From: Acidimicrobiia bacterium
Lineage (GTDB): Bacteria > Actinomycetota > Acidimicrobiia > IMCC26256 > JAOSJM01
Direction: 5' to 3'
Length of the DNA: 64,000 bases
NCBI GenBank assembly: GCA_027494165.1
Contig: JAOSJM010000005.1
Coordinates: 930,001 to 994,000, forward strand
In this document: piece after piece, positions 46,378 to 55,195 of the stretch
Numbering within the stretch: position 1 is the stretch's first letter
How the letters are laid out: every line of letters begins with the position of its first letter
Program-made: the position numbers and the translations under genes
Notes under the pieces: model-generated
The model's input: the letters and a program-made list of their open reading frames with translations, nothing else
What the model was told of the DNA's origin: nothing
The model's database searches: none

Positions 46378-47523
46378 GTGCACCACGACGCCGAAGGCGG
46401 GGACGTCGGCGGCTACCTGCCCGACCGCCTCGACCGCCCGTGGCTCCACCCCTCCGAGCTGTCCCCGGGACCGGTCCGGCAGTCCTCGCCGCCCGGGTCG
46501 GGTCTCCCGGGAGCCGGCACGGCCGCGCCGCCTCTCGGGCGGCGCGCCCGCAGCCGGCCCGGGCCCGTCCTGGGGACGGCGCTCGTCGCCGCCCTGGCCG
46601 CGGCGCTCGTCGTCCTGTCCGAGGGCCTCCCCGCCGGCGACCCGGCCGCCACAGCGGTCACGCCCAGCGTCGTCGCCGTGCGGGTCACCGGACCGGGCGG
46701 GTCCGGCGAGATGTCAGGGGTCTGCGTGGCCCCCGGGTACGTGCTGACCAGCGACGGCTTCGTCGACGACGACGTGTCGGTGCTCGTGTCCACCGAATCG
46801 CGGGAGGATCCCGCGGCCCTCGTCGGGCGGGATCCGCGCACCGGCCTCGCGCTCCTCGAGGTCGGGACGGACGCTCCGGCCGCCCGGTTCGGGACGAGCC
46901 GGGCGCTGAGGGTCGGCCACCCCGTCGTGGTCGTCCTCGCCCCGGCGCGGCCGTCCTCGACCCGCCCGGGCTACGTCGCCGGCCTCGGGGAGCTGGTCCG
47001 GTCGAGCCGGGGCGCGACCCTGGCCGGGCTCATCGAGGCCCGGGTGCGGGGCGGCGCCCCGGCGGGGTCGCCGGTCGTCGACGAGGCCGGGAACGTCGTC
47101 GGGATCCTGGCCGCCGTCCCCGGACCCGACGGGGACCACGTCATGGCCGTACCCGCCGAGATCGCTCGGGACGTCGCCGACCAGCTCCGGACGACGGGGA
47201 GCGTCGCCCACGGCTGGCTCGGTATCCGCGCCACCGACGCCGCCGGCGGGGACGGAGCCGAGGTGCGGTCCGTCGCCCGCGGCGGGCCGGCCGCCGCCGC
47301 GGGGCTCGCGCCCGGTGACGTCGTGCTGCGCGTCGGCGGTGACGCGGTCACCTCGACCGCGGACCTGCTCGTCGCCGTGCGGGCCCGCCGACCCGGGGAC
47401 GTGGTGCCCGTCACCTTCCGCCGCGACGGGACCGAGGCCGTGACGACCGCGGTCCTGGACGACGCACCGGACGGGGCCGACGGATCGGCCACGCGCGAAC
47501 CGGCATCGCCGGGCGCATCCTGA
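46378..47523 (+). CDS. HtrA-like membrane protein with PDZ domain, catalytic triad apparently lost
   Basis: 381 residues: cytosolic Pro-rich N-terminus (DRPWLHPSELSPG), one transmembrane helix (VLGTALVAALAAALVVLSEG), a trypsin-like fold and a C-terminal PDZ (HGWLGIRATDAAGG, GGPAAAAGLAPGDVVLRVGGDAV). Each catalytic position is altered: the TNXHV histidine region reads VLTSDGFVDDD, the TDLAVL aspartate region reads DPRTGLALLEV, and the GNSGGP serine region reads GGAPAGSPVVDEAG. It is therefore likely a pseudoprotease that binds rather than cuts. GTG 46378 is six bases from TACCCT (leaderless). Confidence 0.8.
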   Translation: MHHDAEGGDVGGYLPDRLDRPWLHPSELSPGPVRQSSPPGSGLPGAGTAAPPLGRRARSRPGPVLGTALVAALAAALVVLSEGLPAGDPAATAVTPSVVAVRVTGPGGSGEMSGVCVAPGYVLTSDGFVDDDVSVLVSTESREDPAALVGRDPRTGLALLEVGTDAPAARFGTSRALRVGHPVVVVLAPARPSSTRPGYVAGLGELVRSSRGATLAGLIEARVRGGAPAGSPVVDEAGNVVGILAAVPGPDGDHVMAVPAEIARDVADQLRTTGSVAHGWLGIRATDAAGGDGAEVRSVARGGPAAAAGLAPGDVVLRVGGDAVTSTADLLVAVRARRPGDVVPVTFRRDGTEAVTTAVLDDAPDGADGSATREPASPGAS

Positions 47524-47536
47524 ACCGGCCGCTCGG

Positions 47537-48559
47537 TCAGCCCCGCCGGTGCCGGCGGTGCCGTCGCCAGCCCAGCACCGCCGCGCCGACGAGCGCCGCG
47601 CCGCCCGCGGCCAGGAGCGCGCGCGCGGCGGACGGGGAGGTGGGCATCGACGCCAGCCCGGCCACGACCGCCTCCTCGTTGGTGTGGACCGGAGCCCACC
47701 CGGCGCTGCGGAGACGGTCGTTGGCCACGACCCAGGGATGGATCAGGTAGGGCAGGACGGTGGGCGGGACGTCGCCCAGGCCCGACGCCCACAGCGCGCG
47801 CAGCAGGCGCTCGGCGAGCTCCGGGGGCAGGGGCAGGGCGAGGTGCCTGGGGACCAGCGCCCGGACCTCCTCGGTGCCCAGCCATCCGTCGGCCGCGAGG
47901 TTGTAGGCACCCGGGAGGTCCTCGCGGACGGCGAGGACGAGCGCGGCGACGACGTCGTCGACGTGCACGAACTGCAGCGGAGGTGCCGCGCCCCGGATCC
48001 GCAGGGGCGGGCGACCCGCGAGCATCCTCACGGCCAGGTGCTCGGCGCCCGGTCCGAGCACCGGCGCGGTCCGGAGGACCGTCGCGACGGCTCCGGGCCG
48101 GGCCCCGGCCCACTCGACCAGGAGCCGCTCGGCCTCGGCTGCCTGCACCGCGGGGGCGAAGCCCTCGTTCGGGCGGACGACGGCGTCCTCGGTGAGCGGC
48201 ACCGGGTTGTTGGGCCAGGCGCCGTAGACGGCGGCGCTCGACACGCGCACGACCTTGCGGATCCCGACCGCCGACGCGGCGTCGAGCAGGTGACGGGTGC
48301 CCTCGACGTTGACGTGGGCCATGAGCCGCTCGTCGGGGATCGGGTCGCCCACGGCAGCCAGGTGGACGAGGACGTCGACCCCTTCGAGCAACGGCTTCAG
48401 CTCGGTCCCGGCGACGTCGAGCCGGTGGAACTCCAGGTGGTGCGAACGCCGGGCGGGATCCCGCACGTCGAAGGCCACCACGCGGTCGGCCACTGCGTCG
48501 AGCTGCGGCAGCAGGTGCTGGCCGACGAAGCCCGACGCCCCCGTGAGCGCGACGTTCAC
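47537..48559 (-). CDS. NAD-dependent epimerase/dehydratase-like protein with C-terminal membrane helix
   Basis: 340 residues. Rossmann motif ALTGASGFVGQHL at residues 4-16, RVSSAAVYGAWP near 108, but the YXXXK position reads EGFAPAVQAAEAERL, without the Tyr/Lys pair, so redox chemistry is doubtful. Later FVHVDDVVAALVLAV and PWVVANDRLRSAGW match atypical SDRs. The C-terminus has a hydrophobic segment (ARALLAAGGAALVGAAVLGW) and RRHRRHRRG. GTG 48559 with GGTGAG upstream. Role unknown. Confidence 0.78.
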   Translation of the reverse strand: MNVALTGASGFVGQHLLPQLDAVADRVVAFDVRDPARRSHHLEFHRLDVAGTELKPLLEGVDVLVHLAAVGDPIPDERLMAHVNVEGTRHLLDAASAVGIRKVVRVSSAAVYGAWPNNPVPLTEDAVVRPNEGFAPAVQAAEAERLLVEWAGARPGAVATVLRTAPVLGPGAEHLAVRMLAGRPPLRIRGAAPPLQFVHVDDVVAALVLAVREDLPGAYNLAADGWLGTEEVRALVPRHLALPLPPELAERLLRALWASGLGDVPPTVLPYLIHPWVVANDRLRSAGWAPVHTNEEAVVAGLASMPTSPSAARALLAAGGAALVGAAVLGWRRHRRHRRG

Positions 48560-48662
48560 CGGCTCACCACCCCGCGCCGACCGGCCCGTCCCACATCGCT
48601 CCTCGCCGGTCCCGCTCCTGGTCTGCGCTCTGCCCCCAGGACCACCTTCATAGACTGACCGC

Positions 48663-49919
48663 GTGGGCGACGTTCCTCAACCCGGCGAACCCGACCCGAC
48701 GGGTCCGGGCGCCCGCGGGCCCGGATGGCCGTTCTCCCTGGAGGGGTTCGACCTGGGCCAGATGCTCCAGGCCCTCCGCTCCGAGGGTCCCCTCAACTGG
48801 GAGGTGGCCCGGCAGGTCGCCGGGTGGGTGGCGCTCGGCGACCGCCCGGAGCCCACGATCGACCCCACCGACCGCGACCACCTGGTCGAGCTCGCGCACG
48901 CCGCCCAGACGCTCGTCGTCGCCGAGACCGGCCTCGCCGCCACCTTCGCGGCGCAGGTCGAGACGGTCACCCCCCTGGGCTGGACCCGCCTCCACCTCGA
49001 GGCGCTCCGCCCTGTCCTGGAGGCCCTCGCGTCGACCCTGCACCGCTCGATGGTCGAGCTCGAGGACCAGGTCCCCGGGGCCGAGGAACCCGACCTCGGC
49101 GAGCACCCGCTCCTCGCCGGCCTCGGGCTCGGCGGGGCCTCGCTCGCGGGCCTGCTCGGCACCATGGCCCCACTGCTGCTCGGGGTCCAGGCCGGCTCGA
49201 TGGTCGGCTACCTCGCCCAGCACGCCCTCGGTCGCTACGACCTCCCCCTGCCGGCCGCCGACGAACCGAGCCTCTGCTTCGTCGTGCCGAACCTGGACGA
49301 CTTCGAGCAGGCCTGGTCCCTCCCCCGCGCCGACCTCCGCTTCTACGTGGCGGTGCACGAGGTCGTCCACGCCGCCGAGCGCTCGGTGCCGTGGCTGAGG
49401 GAGCGGCTCGTCGGGCTGGCCACGCGCTACGTCGCCGGCTACGAGATCGACCCCGGGGCGTTCGAGGCCGAGCTCGGCGACCTCGACCCGGCGGACCCGT
49501 CCTCGTTCGCGGCGGTCACCGAGCACCCCGAACGGCTCCTCGGGGCCATGCAGTCCCCGGGCCAGCGGGAGGTCCTGGCGGAGCTCCAGGTCCTCATGGC
49601 CGTGATCGAGGGCTACGCCGACTCGGTCCTGGCCCGGATCGGCGACCGCATGATCCCCTCGTTCGCCCGCATCCACGAGGCGATGACCCGTCACCGGCTC
49701 GAGCGGGGCGAGGCCGAGCGCTTCATCGAGGGCCTCCTCGGGCTCCGCCTCGAGCGCGAGCACTACGAGCAGGGGGAGGCGTTCTGCCGGGGGGTCGCGG
49801 AGCGGGCGGGGCCCGAGGCCCTCAACCGGCTGTGGGAGCGGGAGGAGATGCTCCCCACCCCCTCGGAGCTCGAGGCACCCGGGTTGTGGCTCGCCCGCAT
49901 CGAGCTCCCGGACCCCTGA
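48663..49919 (+). CDS. Zincin-like metallopeptidase, DUF2342 family
   Basis: 418 residues of the actinobacterial DUF2342/putative zinc-protease family, often annotated as F420-biosynthesis-associated without proof. FSLEGFDLGQMLQALRSEGPLNWEVARQ near the N-terminus, FVVPNLDDFEQAWSLPRADLRFYVAVHEVVHAAER with the HEXXH zinc site near residue 235, and ELQVLMAVIEGYADSVLARIG with a downstream Glu. GTG 48663 lies six bases after TAGACT (leaderless). Confidence 0.88.
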   Translation: MGDVPQPGEPDPTGPGARGPGWPFSLEGFDLGQMLQALRSEGPLNWEVARQVAGWVALGDRPEPTIDPTDRDHLVELAHAAQTLVVAETGLAATFAAQVETVTPLGWTRLHLEALRPVLEALASTLHRSMVELEDQVPGAEEPDLGEHPLLAGLGLGGASLAGLLGTMAPLLLGVQAGSMVGYLAQHALGRYDLPLPAADEPSLCFVVPNLDDFEQAWSLPRADLRFYVAVHEVVHAAERSVPWLRERLVGLATRYVAGYEIDPGAFEAELGDLDPADPSSFAAVTEHPERLLGAMQSPGQREVLAELQVLMAVIEGYADSVLARIGDRMIPSFARIHEAMTRHRLERGEAERFIEGLLGLRLEREHYEQGEAFCRGVAERAGPEALNRLWEREEMLPTPSELEAPGLWLARIELPDP

Positions 49920-49962
49920 CGGCCGCGCCACGCCGGAGCCGCGTCACGACTCCCGGCCCGGG

Positions 49963-51273
49963 TCACGGTGCCGCCGTCGACGGCCCCGGAGGCTCGCCGG
50001 GGTCCCGGGGCGGCTGCACCTCCGACCGGCGCGACCGTTCGAGCCGGGACCGGTGACTCCGGAGGCGGGCGAGGCCCGACGGCCGCTCCGGCACCGGCTC
50101 CTGGTCACGCGAGGCCCGGAGCGCTCCGATGTAGGAGAGCCCCCCGAAGCCCAGCACCAGCGACAGGACGAAGAGCCCGAGGCGGCCACCGAGCGGGATC
50201 GCCACGGGGATCAGCGCGCCGGCGACCCACACGAGCTGGAACCGGGTCTCGAAGCGGGCGAAGGCCCGCCCGTGGAGGTCGTCGGGCCCGTCTCGCTGCA
50301 CGAGGGAGTCGAAGCCCACGCGCCCCGACGCTGCGCCGAGGGCCACCGTGAAGCCGGCGGCCATGAGGGAGAGGCGCCCGGGCGACCGGGCCGAGAACAG
50401 CGTCACGATCCCCGGGAGCAGCAGCGCTCCCGCGAGGATCACCTCCTCGCGCACGCGGCGGCGCAGGGGTGGGGCGACCACGACGCCGAGGAACCCCCGA
50501 TGGCGCTGGTCGCGAGCACCGCGCCGTAGACCCAGGCGGCCTCGCCCGCGTCCTTGAGCAGGAACGCGGCGAGGAAGGTGAGGAACCCCACCCCACCCCG
50601 CAGCAGCGCCATGGCGGTGCCCGCGAGCACGATGCTCGCCGTCTGCATCTCCTCGCGCTCGGCGGGCGTCTCCCCCCGCCCGACGCGCGCCGCCCGGGGG
50701 ATCTGGAGGGCGAGGAACGCCGCGGCGAGGAACACCATCGTCCCGAGCAGCAGCGACCACCGGGCCCCGAACAGCTTCAGGATCGCCGCCGCCGGGAGCC
50801 CTCCCACGAAGCCGGCGACCACGCTGATGAGCGCGAGGTTCGAGTTGGCCCGCACGAGCTCGTCGTCGTGCTCGACGACTGCCGGGACCAGGGAGCTCTT
50901 GGCGATGGAGTGCGACTTGGCCAGGACGAGGACCCCGAAGGCCTCCGGGTACAGGAGCAGCCCGTCGACGTGGCGGGCCATCAGCCAGCACAGCACCGCC
51001 CGGCCCAGCGCCGCGGAGAAGACGACGAGCCGGCGCCCACCGCGGGTGCGGTCGAGCACCGGCCCCAGGAGCGGCGCGATCACCGCGAAGGGAGCCATCG
51101 TCAGGGCGAGGTACGCGAGCACCCTGGGCCGGGCGTCCCCCGAGGGGACGGTGAAGAACAACGACCCGGCGAGCGAGACGGTCACGCAGACGTCGCCGCA
51201 CATGCTCGCTGCGTGCGCGACGGCCAGGCGGGCGAAGGGGCGTCGGGCCCGAGAAGCGCGGGGTGGTGGCCAT
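49963..51273 (-). CDS. MFS transporter (two compensating apparent frameshifts)
   Basis: About 436 residues with twelve hydrophobic segments. The central part (MCGDVCVTVSLAGSLFFTVP to AWVYGAVLATSAIG) is in one frame; the C-terminal part (GFLGVVVAPPLRRRVREEVILAG to a charged tail) is in another. A sixth G at plus 50494-50498 joins them (SAIGGFLG). ATG 51273 is in the C-terminal frame, which implies an extra base near 51240 before ARLAVAHAASMCGD; ATG 51203 is a shorter alternative. Motif DRTRGGRRLVVF follows helix 2-3. Substrate unknown. Confidence 0.75.
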   Translation of the reverse strand: MATTPRFSGPTPLRPPGRRARSEHVRRRLRDRLARRVVVLHRPLGGRPAQGARVPRPDDGSLRGDRAAPGAGARPHPRWAPARRLLRGAGPGGAVLADGPPRRRAAPVPGGLRGPRPGQVALHRQELPGPGSRRARRRARAGQLEPRAHQRGRRLRGRAPGGGDPEAVRGPVVAAARDDGVPRRGVPRPPDPPGGARRAGGDARRARGDADGEHRARGHRHGAAAGWGGVPHLPRRVPAQGRGRGRLGLRRGARDQRHRGFLGVVVAPPLRRRVREEVILAGALLLPGIVTLFSARSPGRLSLMAAGFTVALGAASGRVGFDSLVQRDGPDDLHGRAFARFETRFQLVWVAGALIPVAIPLGGRLGLFVLSLVLGFGGLSYIGALRASRDQEPVPERPSGLARLRSHRSRLERSRRSEVQPPRDPGEPPGPSTAAP

Positions 51274-51641
51274 CGACGACCGCAGGTTACCCCCGGCCTC
51301 GCGAGCCCCTGGTCGGGAGCCCGCCGCCGTCGGGGCGCACGACGTTCACGCGAGGGCCTCCCGTTCGTCACCCGGAGGTCACCGGGACGACACGGACCCT
51401 CGGTACCGTGGGGTTCGCCGGTCGCGGGACCACGACCACCGGGCCGGCCGGACACCGGGGATCCGGTGGCCGGATGCACCCCACCACGGTGAGCGGGGAC
51501 CACCCCCTCCGCTCCCACGCCGCCCCCGGACACCCCGCCGGGGGCGGCCGGACGGCCCGTCCGTGCCGGCCCTCCGAGGGACCGGCAGGGGCGGGCCGTC
51601 GACGCGGATCGCCGTCCTCGACGGAGGAGGCGACCGCTACG
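51274..51641 (+). promoter_or_regulatory. Intergenic region upstream of ppk with a large hairpin
   Basis: A gap of 368 bp without a supported gene. At 51551-51600 an inverted repeat has outer arms GACGGCCCG and CGGGCCGTC (9 bp), inner arms TGCCGG (51564-51569) and CCGGCA (51582-51587) and a further CCCT/AGGG stem at the tip. It ends 38 bp before TACGAT (51638-51643), the likely ppk -10 box. It may be a terminator of an upstream transcript, a cruciform, or an operator. The rest is GC-rich and featureless. Confidence 0.45.
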
Positions 51642-53783
51642 ATGACCGCCATGGACGGTGCGAAGAGCCCGGTGAGCGACCGCGCCCCCGTCCCCGGCCC
51701 GCCCACACCCGGGGCGGCGGCCGCCGGCCCCGACTCCGCCTACCTCAACCGCGAGCTGTCCTGGCTCGACTTCAACGCCAGAGTGCTCGCCCTCGCCGAG
51801 GACCCGGCGCGGCCCCTGCTCGAACGGGCCAAGTTCCTGGCCATCTTCAACCAGAACCTCGACGAGTTCTTCCAGGTCCGGGTGTCCGCCATCCGCCAGC
51901 AGGTCGAGGCCGGGCTCCGGGCCCCCTCGCCCGACGGCCTCGACGCCGCCGAGGTGCTCGCCGCCGTCCGGGCCCAGGCCGCCGAGCTCGTGGAACGCCA
52001 GACCCGGGTCTTCACGAAGGAGGTCGCCCCCGCCCTCGAGGACGTGGGCATCCGGTTCTCGAACTGGCACGACCTCGACGACGACGACCGGGCCCACCTC
52101 GTGCGCGTCTTCGAGGAGCAGGTCTTCCCGGTCCTCACCCCGCTCGCCGTCGACCCCGCCCACCCCTTCCCCTACATCTCGAGCCTCTCCCTGAGCCTCG
52201 CGGTGCTGGTCCACGATCCGGACACGGGCGAGCAGCGCTTCGCCCGGGTGAAGGTGCCTCCGCTGCTCCCCCGCTTCGTCGTCATGCCCGACGGCGAGCG
52301 CTTCGTCCCTCTCGAACAGGTGATCGCCGCCCACCTCGACGCCCTGTTCCCCGGGATGCAGGTCCTCGACCACCACCCCTTCCGGGTCACCCGGGACGCG
52401 GACTACGAGCTGGAGGACGAGGCCGAGGACCTGCTCGAGGCCATGGAGGACGTCGTCCGCCGCCGGACGAAGTTCGGCCCGGTCGTGCGCCTCGAGGTCG
52501 ACACCACGATGAGCGAGGAGGTGCTCGACCTCCTCTGCCGTGAGCTCGAGCTGTCCCGGCGCGACGTCTACGTGGTCGACGGGCCCCTCGACCTCTCCGG
52601 CCTCTGGGCCCTCTACGCGCTCCCCCGCCCCGAGCTCAAGGACGACCCCTGGGTGCCCCAGACACCCCCCGCCCTGGCCGGCGTCGAGCGCGGCGGGGAG
52701 ATCTTCCGGGTCCTCGAGGCCGGGGACGTGCTCGTCCACCACCCCTACGACTCGTTCGCCACCACCGTCGAGACGTTCATCGACCGGGCGGCGCGCGACC
52801 CGCAGGTGCTGGCCATCAAGCAGACCCTCTACCGGACCGCGGGGCCCGAGAGCAAGATCGTCGGCTCGCTCATCCGCGCCGCGGAGGCCGGCAAGCAGGT
52901 GGTGGTGCTCGTCGAGCTCAAGGCCCGCTTCGACGAGCAGGCCAACATCGAGCGGGCCCGGCGCCTGGAGGAGGCCGGCGTCCACGTCGTGTACGGGTTC
53001 GTGGGGCTCAAGACCCACACGAAGGTCGTACTCGTCGTGCGCCAGGAGCCGGGCGGCGTCCGTCGTTACTGCCACGTCGGCACGGGGAACTACAACCCGA
53101 GGACGGCCGACATCTACGAGGACCTCGGGATCCTCTCGGCCGACCCCGAGCTGGGTGCCGACATCGCGGAGCTGTTCAACCACCTCACGGGGTACAGCCA
53201 CCAGACCCGTTACCGGAAGCTGCTCGTGGCCCCCGCGGGCGTCCGGCGCGGGATCCTGGCCCGGATCGGGGCCCAGGCCCGCCCGGGCGGGCGGATCGTG
53301 ATGAAGATGAACGCGCTGGTCGACCCGCCGATCATCGACGCCCTCTACGAGGCCTCGCAGGCCGGGGCCGAGATCGACCTGGTCGTCCGGGGCATCTGCT
53401 GCCTGCGACCGGGCGTGCCCGGACTGTCCGAGCGCATCCGGGTCCGGTCCATCGTCGGCCGCTTCCTCGAGCACTCTCGCATCTTCCGCTTCGGCGACGA
53501 CCCCGCGACGGCCGAGTACCTGGTCGGATCGGCCGATCTCATGCCCCGGAACCTCGACCGACGGGTCGAGGCCCTCGCGCCGGTCGAGGACCCCCGGCTG
53601 CGAGCCCGCCTCGACGAGATCCTCGCGGTCAACCTGGCCGACGACGTCCTGGCCTGGGAGCTGGCCGCCGACGGGGTCTGGCACAAGGTCCCGACGGTCG
53701 AGGGCGTCGACACCCACCGCCGCCTCCAGGCGCTGGCGCTGCAACGCACCCAGGCGGGGCGGGCCCAGGATGCCCGGACCTGA
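51642..53783 (+). CDS. ppk: Polyphosphate kinase 1
   Basis: 713 residues; reversibly polymerises ATP gamma-phosphate into polyphosphate. Order: N-domain (YLNRELSWLDFNARVLALAED, KFLAIFNQNLDEFFQVRVSA), head domain (HPFPYISSLSLSLAV), then two PLD-like catalytic domains with AIKQTLYRTAGPESKIVGSLI, LVELKARFDEQANIERARRLEEAG, the autophosphorylated His in GFVGLKTHTKVVLVVRQE near 462 and RYCHVGTGNYNPRTADIYEDLG. Start ATG 51642 after GGAGGAGG, or ATG 51651 leaderless after TACGAT. First of a run of phosphate genes. Confidence 0.95.
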   Translation: MTAMDGAKSPVSDRAPVPGPPTPGAAAAGPDSAYLNRELSWLDFNARVLALAEDPARPLLERAKFLAIFNQNLDEFFQVRVSAIRQQVEAGLRAPSPDGLDAAEVLAAVRAQAAELVERQTRVFTKEVAPALEDVGIRFSNWHDLDDDDRAHLVRVFEEQVFPVLTPLAVDPAHPFPYISSLSLSLAVLVHDPDTGEQRFARVKVPPLLPRFVVMPDGERFVPLEQVIAAHLDALFPGMQVLDHHPFRVTRDADYELEDEAEDLLEAMEDVVRRRTKFGPVVRLEVDTTMSEEVLDLLCRELELSRRDVYVVDGPLDLSGLWALYALPRPELKDDPWVPQTPPALAGVERGGEIFRVLEAGDVLVHHPYDSFATTVETFIDRAARDPQVLAIKQTLYRTAGPESKIVGSLIRAAEAGKQVVVLVELKARFDEQANIERARRLEEAGVHVVYGFVGLKTHTKVVLVVRQEPGGVRRYCHVGTGNYNPRTADIYEDLGILSADPELGADIAELFNHLTGYSHQTRYRKLLVAPAGVRRGILARIGAQARPGGRIVMKMNALVDPPIIDALYEASQAGAEIDLVVRGICCLRPGVPGLSERIRVRSIVGRFLEHSRIFRFGDDPATAEYLVGSADLMPRNLDRRVEALAPVEDPRLRARLDEILAVNLADDVLAWELAADGVWHKVPTVEGVDTHRRLQALALQRTQAGRAQDART

Positions 53784-53813
53784 GCCTCGCCGGCACCTCG
53801 GGACCGGACCCCC

Positions 53814-54788
53814 GTGATCCCGGCCGGCGAGCTGGACCCGGCCCCGAAGAAGCCGGTCGAGGACGAGAGCCTGGCCGCTCACCCGGTCCGCCGCTCCGCC
53901 GGGCTCGTCGTCCCCGACGCCGGCCGGAAGAGCGCGGCGGGCGACGTCGTCCGGCACGCCATCGCCCTCTCCGTGCTGCGACTCCTCGACAACGACCCGG
54001 GGGTCCGGCTGGGTGCCGACCCCGAGGAGCTGCACGAGGCCCGGGTCGCGACGCGCCGGCTCCGCTCCGACCTGCGCACCTTCGCGCCACTGCTGGACCC
54101 GGGGTGGACCACCGAGCTGCGGGAGGAGCTGCGATGGCTCGGCGGGTCACTCGGCCGGGTTCGCGACGCGGAGGTCCTCGCCGACCGGATCCGGCGCGCC
54201 GCGACCGGGCTCCCCGGACCCGACCGCGCCGAGGCCGAGGGTCTCGTGGCCACGCTCGAGGCCGAGCGCGAGCGGGCACGTGAGGCCCTGCTCGAGGCGA
54301 TGCGCAGCGGCCGCTACCTGGCCCTCCTCGACTGCCTCGTCGCGGCCTCGCGGGAGCCCGCCCTCGGCCCTGTCGCGACCGAGCCCGCCCGCAGCGTCCT
54401 GCCCGGCCTCGTCGCCCGCCCCTGGAAGCGGCTCCGCCGCGACGTCCGTCGCCTCCCGCCCGAGCCCCCGGACGACGCGCTCCACCGGGTCCGCATCCGG
54501 GCCAAGCGGGCCCGGTACGCGACCGAGGCGGTGGCGCCCGTGCTCGGCAAGCCGGCCCGAGCCCTCGGACGCGCCCTGGCCGCGCTCCAGGACGTGCTGG
54601 GAGGGCACCAGGACGCCGTGGTGGCCGAGCGCTGGCTCCGGGCCGAGGCCGCGAGGACGGAGCCGGGCCGGGCCTTCGTGGCCGGCCTGCTGGCCGCCGG
54701 TGAGCGCCGGGCCGCCGCCGACTCGCGAGCACGATGGAACGGAGTCTGGGAGTCCGCCGTCCGGGTCCACCGCAAGGGCCCGTGGTGA
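53814..54788 (+). CDS. CHAD-domain protein (polyphosphate-associated)
   Basis: 324 residues. The CHAD alpha-helical domain is marked by EELHEARVATRRLRSDLRTFAPLLD near residue 70 and DALHRVRIRAKRARYATEAVAPVLG near 220, with conserved His and many Arg forming a basic channel. CHAD proteins bind polyphosphate, and the gene follows ppk by 30 bp, which supports a granule-binding role. GTG 53814. Overlaps the Nudix gene (GTGA). Confidence 0.9.
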   Translation: MIPAGELDPAPKKPVEDESLAAHPVRRSAGLVVPDAGRKSAAGDVVRHAIALSVLRLLDNDPGVRLGADPEELHEARVATRRLRSDLRTFAPLLDPGWTTELREELRWLGGSLGRVRDAEVLADRIRRAATGLPGPDRAEAEGLVATLEAERERAREALLEAMRSGRYLALLDCLVAASREPALGPVATEPARSVLPGLVARPWKRLRRDVRRLPPEPPDDALHRVRIRAKRARYATEAVAPVLGKPARALGRALAALQDVLGGHQDAVVAERWLRAEAARTEPGRAFVAGLLAAGERRAAADSRARWNGVWESAVRVHRKGPW

Positions 54789-55195
54789 GCGAGCCCGCAA
54801 CGGTCCGGGCCGCCGGGGGCCTCGTGACGCGCCGGCGTCCCGACGGCGTCACCGAGGTGCTCCTCGTCCACCGGCCCGCCTACGACGACTGGAGCTTCCC
54901 GAAGGGCAAGGCGCGGCCCGGGGAGCGCGACGAGGAGGCCGCCCGGCGGGAGGTCGAGGAGGAGACGGGCTACCGCTGCCGGCTCGGCGACGAGCTGGGC
55001 GAGGTGCGCTACCACGACTCTGCCGGACGTCCGAAGGTGGTCCGCTACTGGCGCATGGAACCGCTCGTGGACACCGGGCGCGGGCCGGACCACGAGGTCG
55101 ACGAGGTGGGCTGGTTTCCGGCCGACGACGCGGCCAGGATGTTGACGTACCGTCACGACCGCGCGCTGCTCGGGACCATCGAGGACGACCGTTGA
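54785..55195 (+). CDS. Nudix hydrolase, MutT1-like
   Basis: 136 residues. The Nudix box is complete: GKARPGERDEEAARREVEEETG, preceded by LLVHRPAYDDWSFPKGK. This is the MutT1/diadenosine-polyphosphate subgroup, cleaving nucleotide diphosphate linkages such as 8-oxo-dGTP or ApnA. The stop overlaps the next start as TTGA, so both proteins should be made together. In mycobacterial MutT1 the two domains are fused in one chain; here they are separate. Confidence 0.92.
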   Translation: MSEPATVRAAGGLVTRRRPDGVTEVLLVHRPAYDDWSFPKGKARPGERDEEAARREVEEETGYRCRLGDELGEVRYHDSAGRPKVVRYWRMEPLVDTGRGPDHEVDEVGWFPADDAARMLTYRHDRALLGTIEDDR

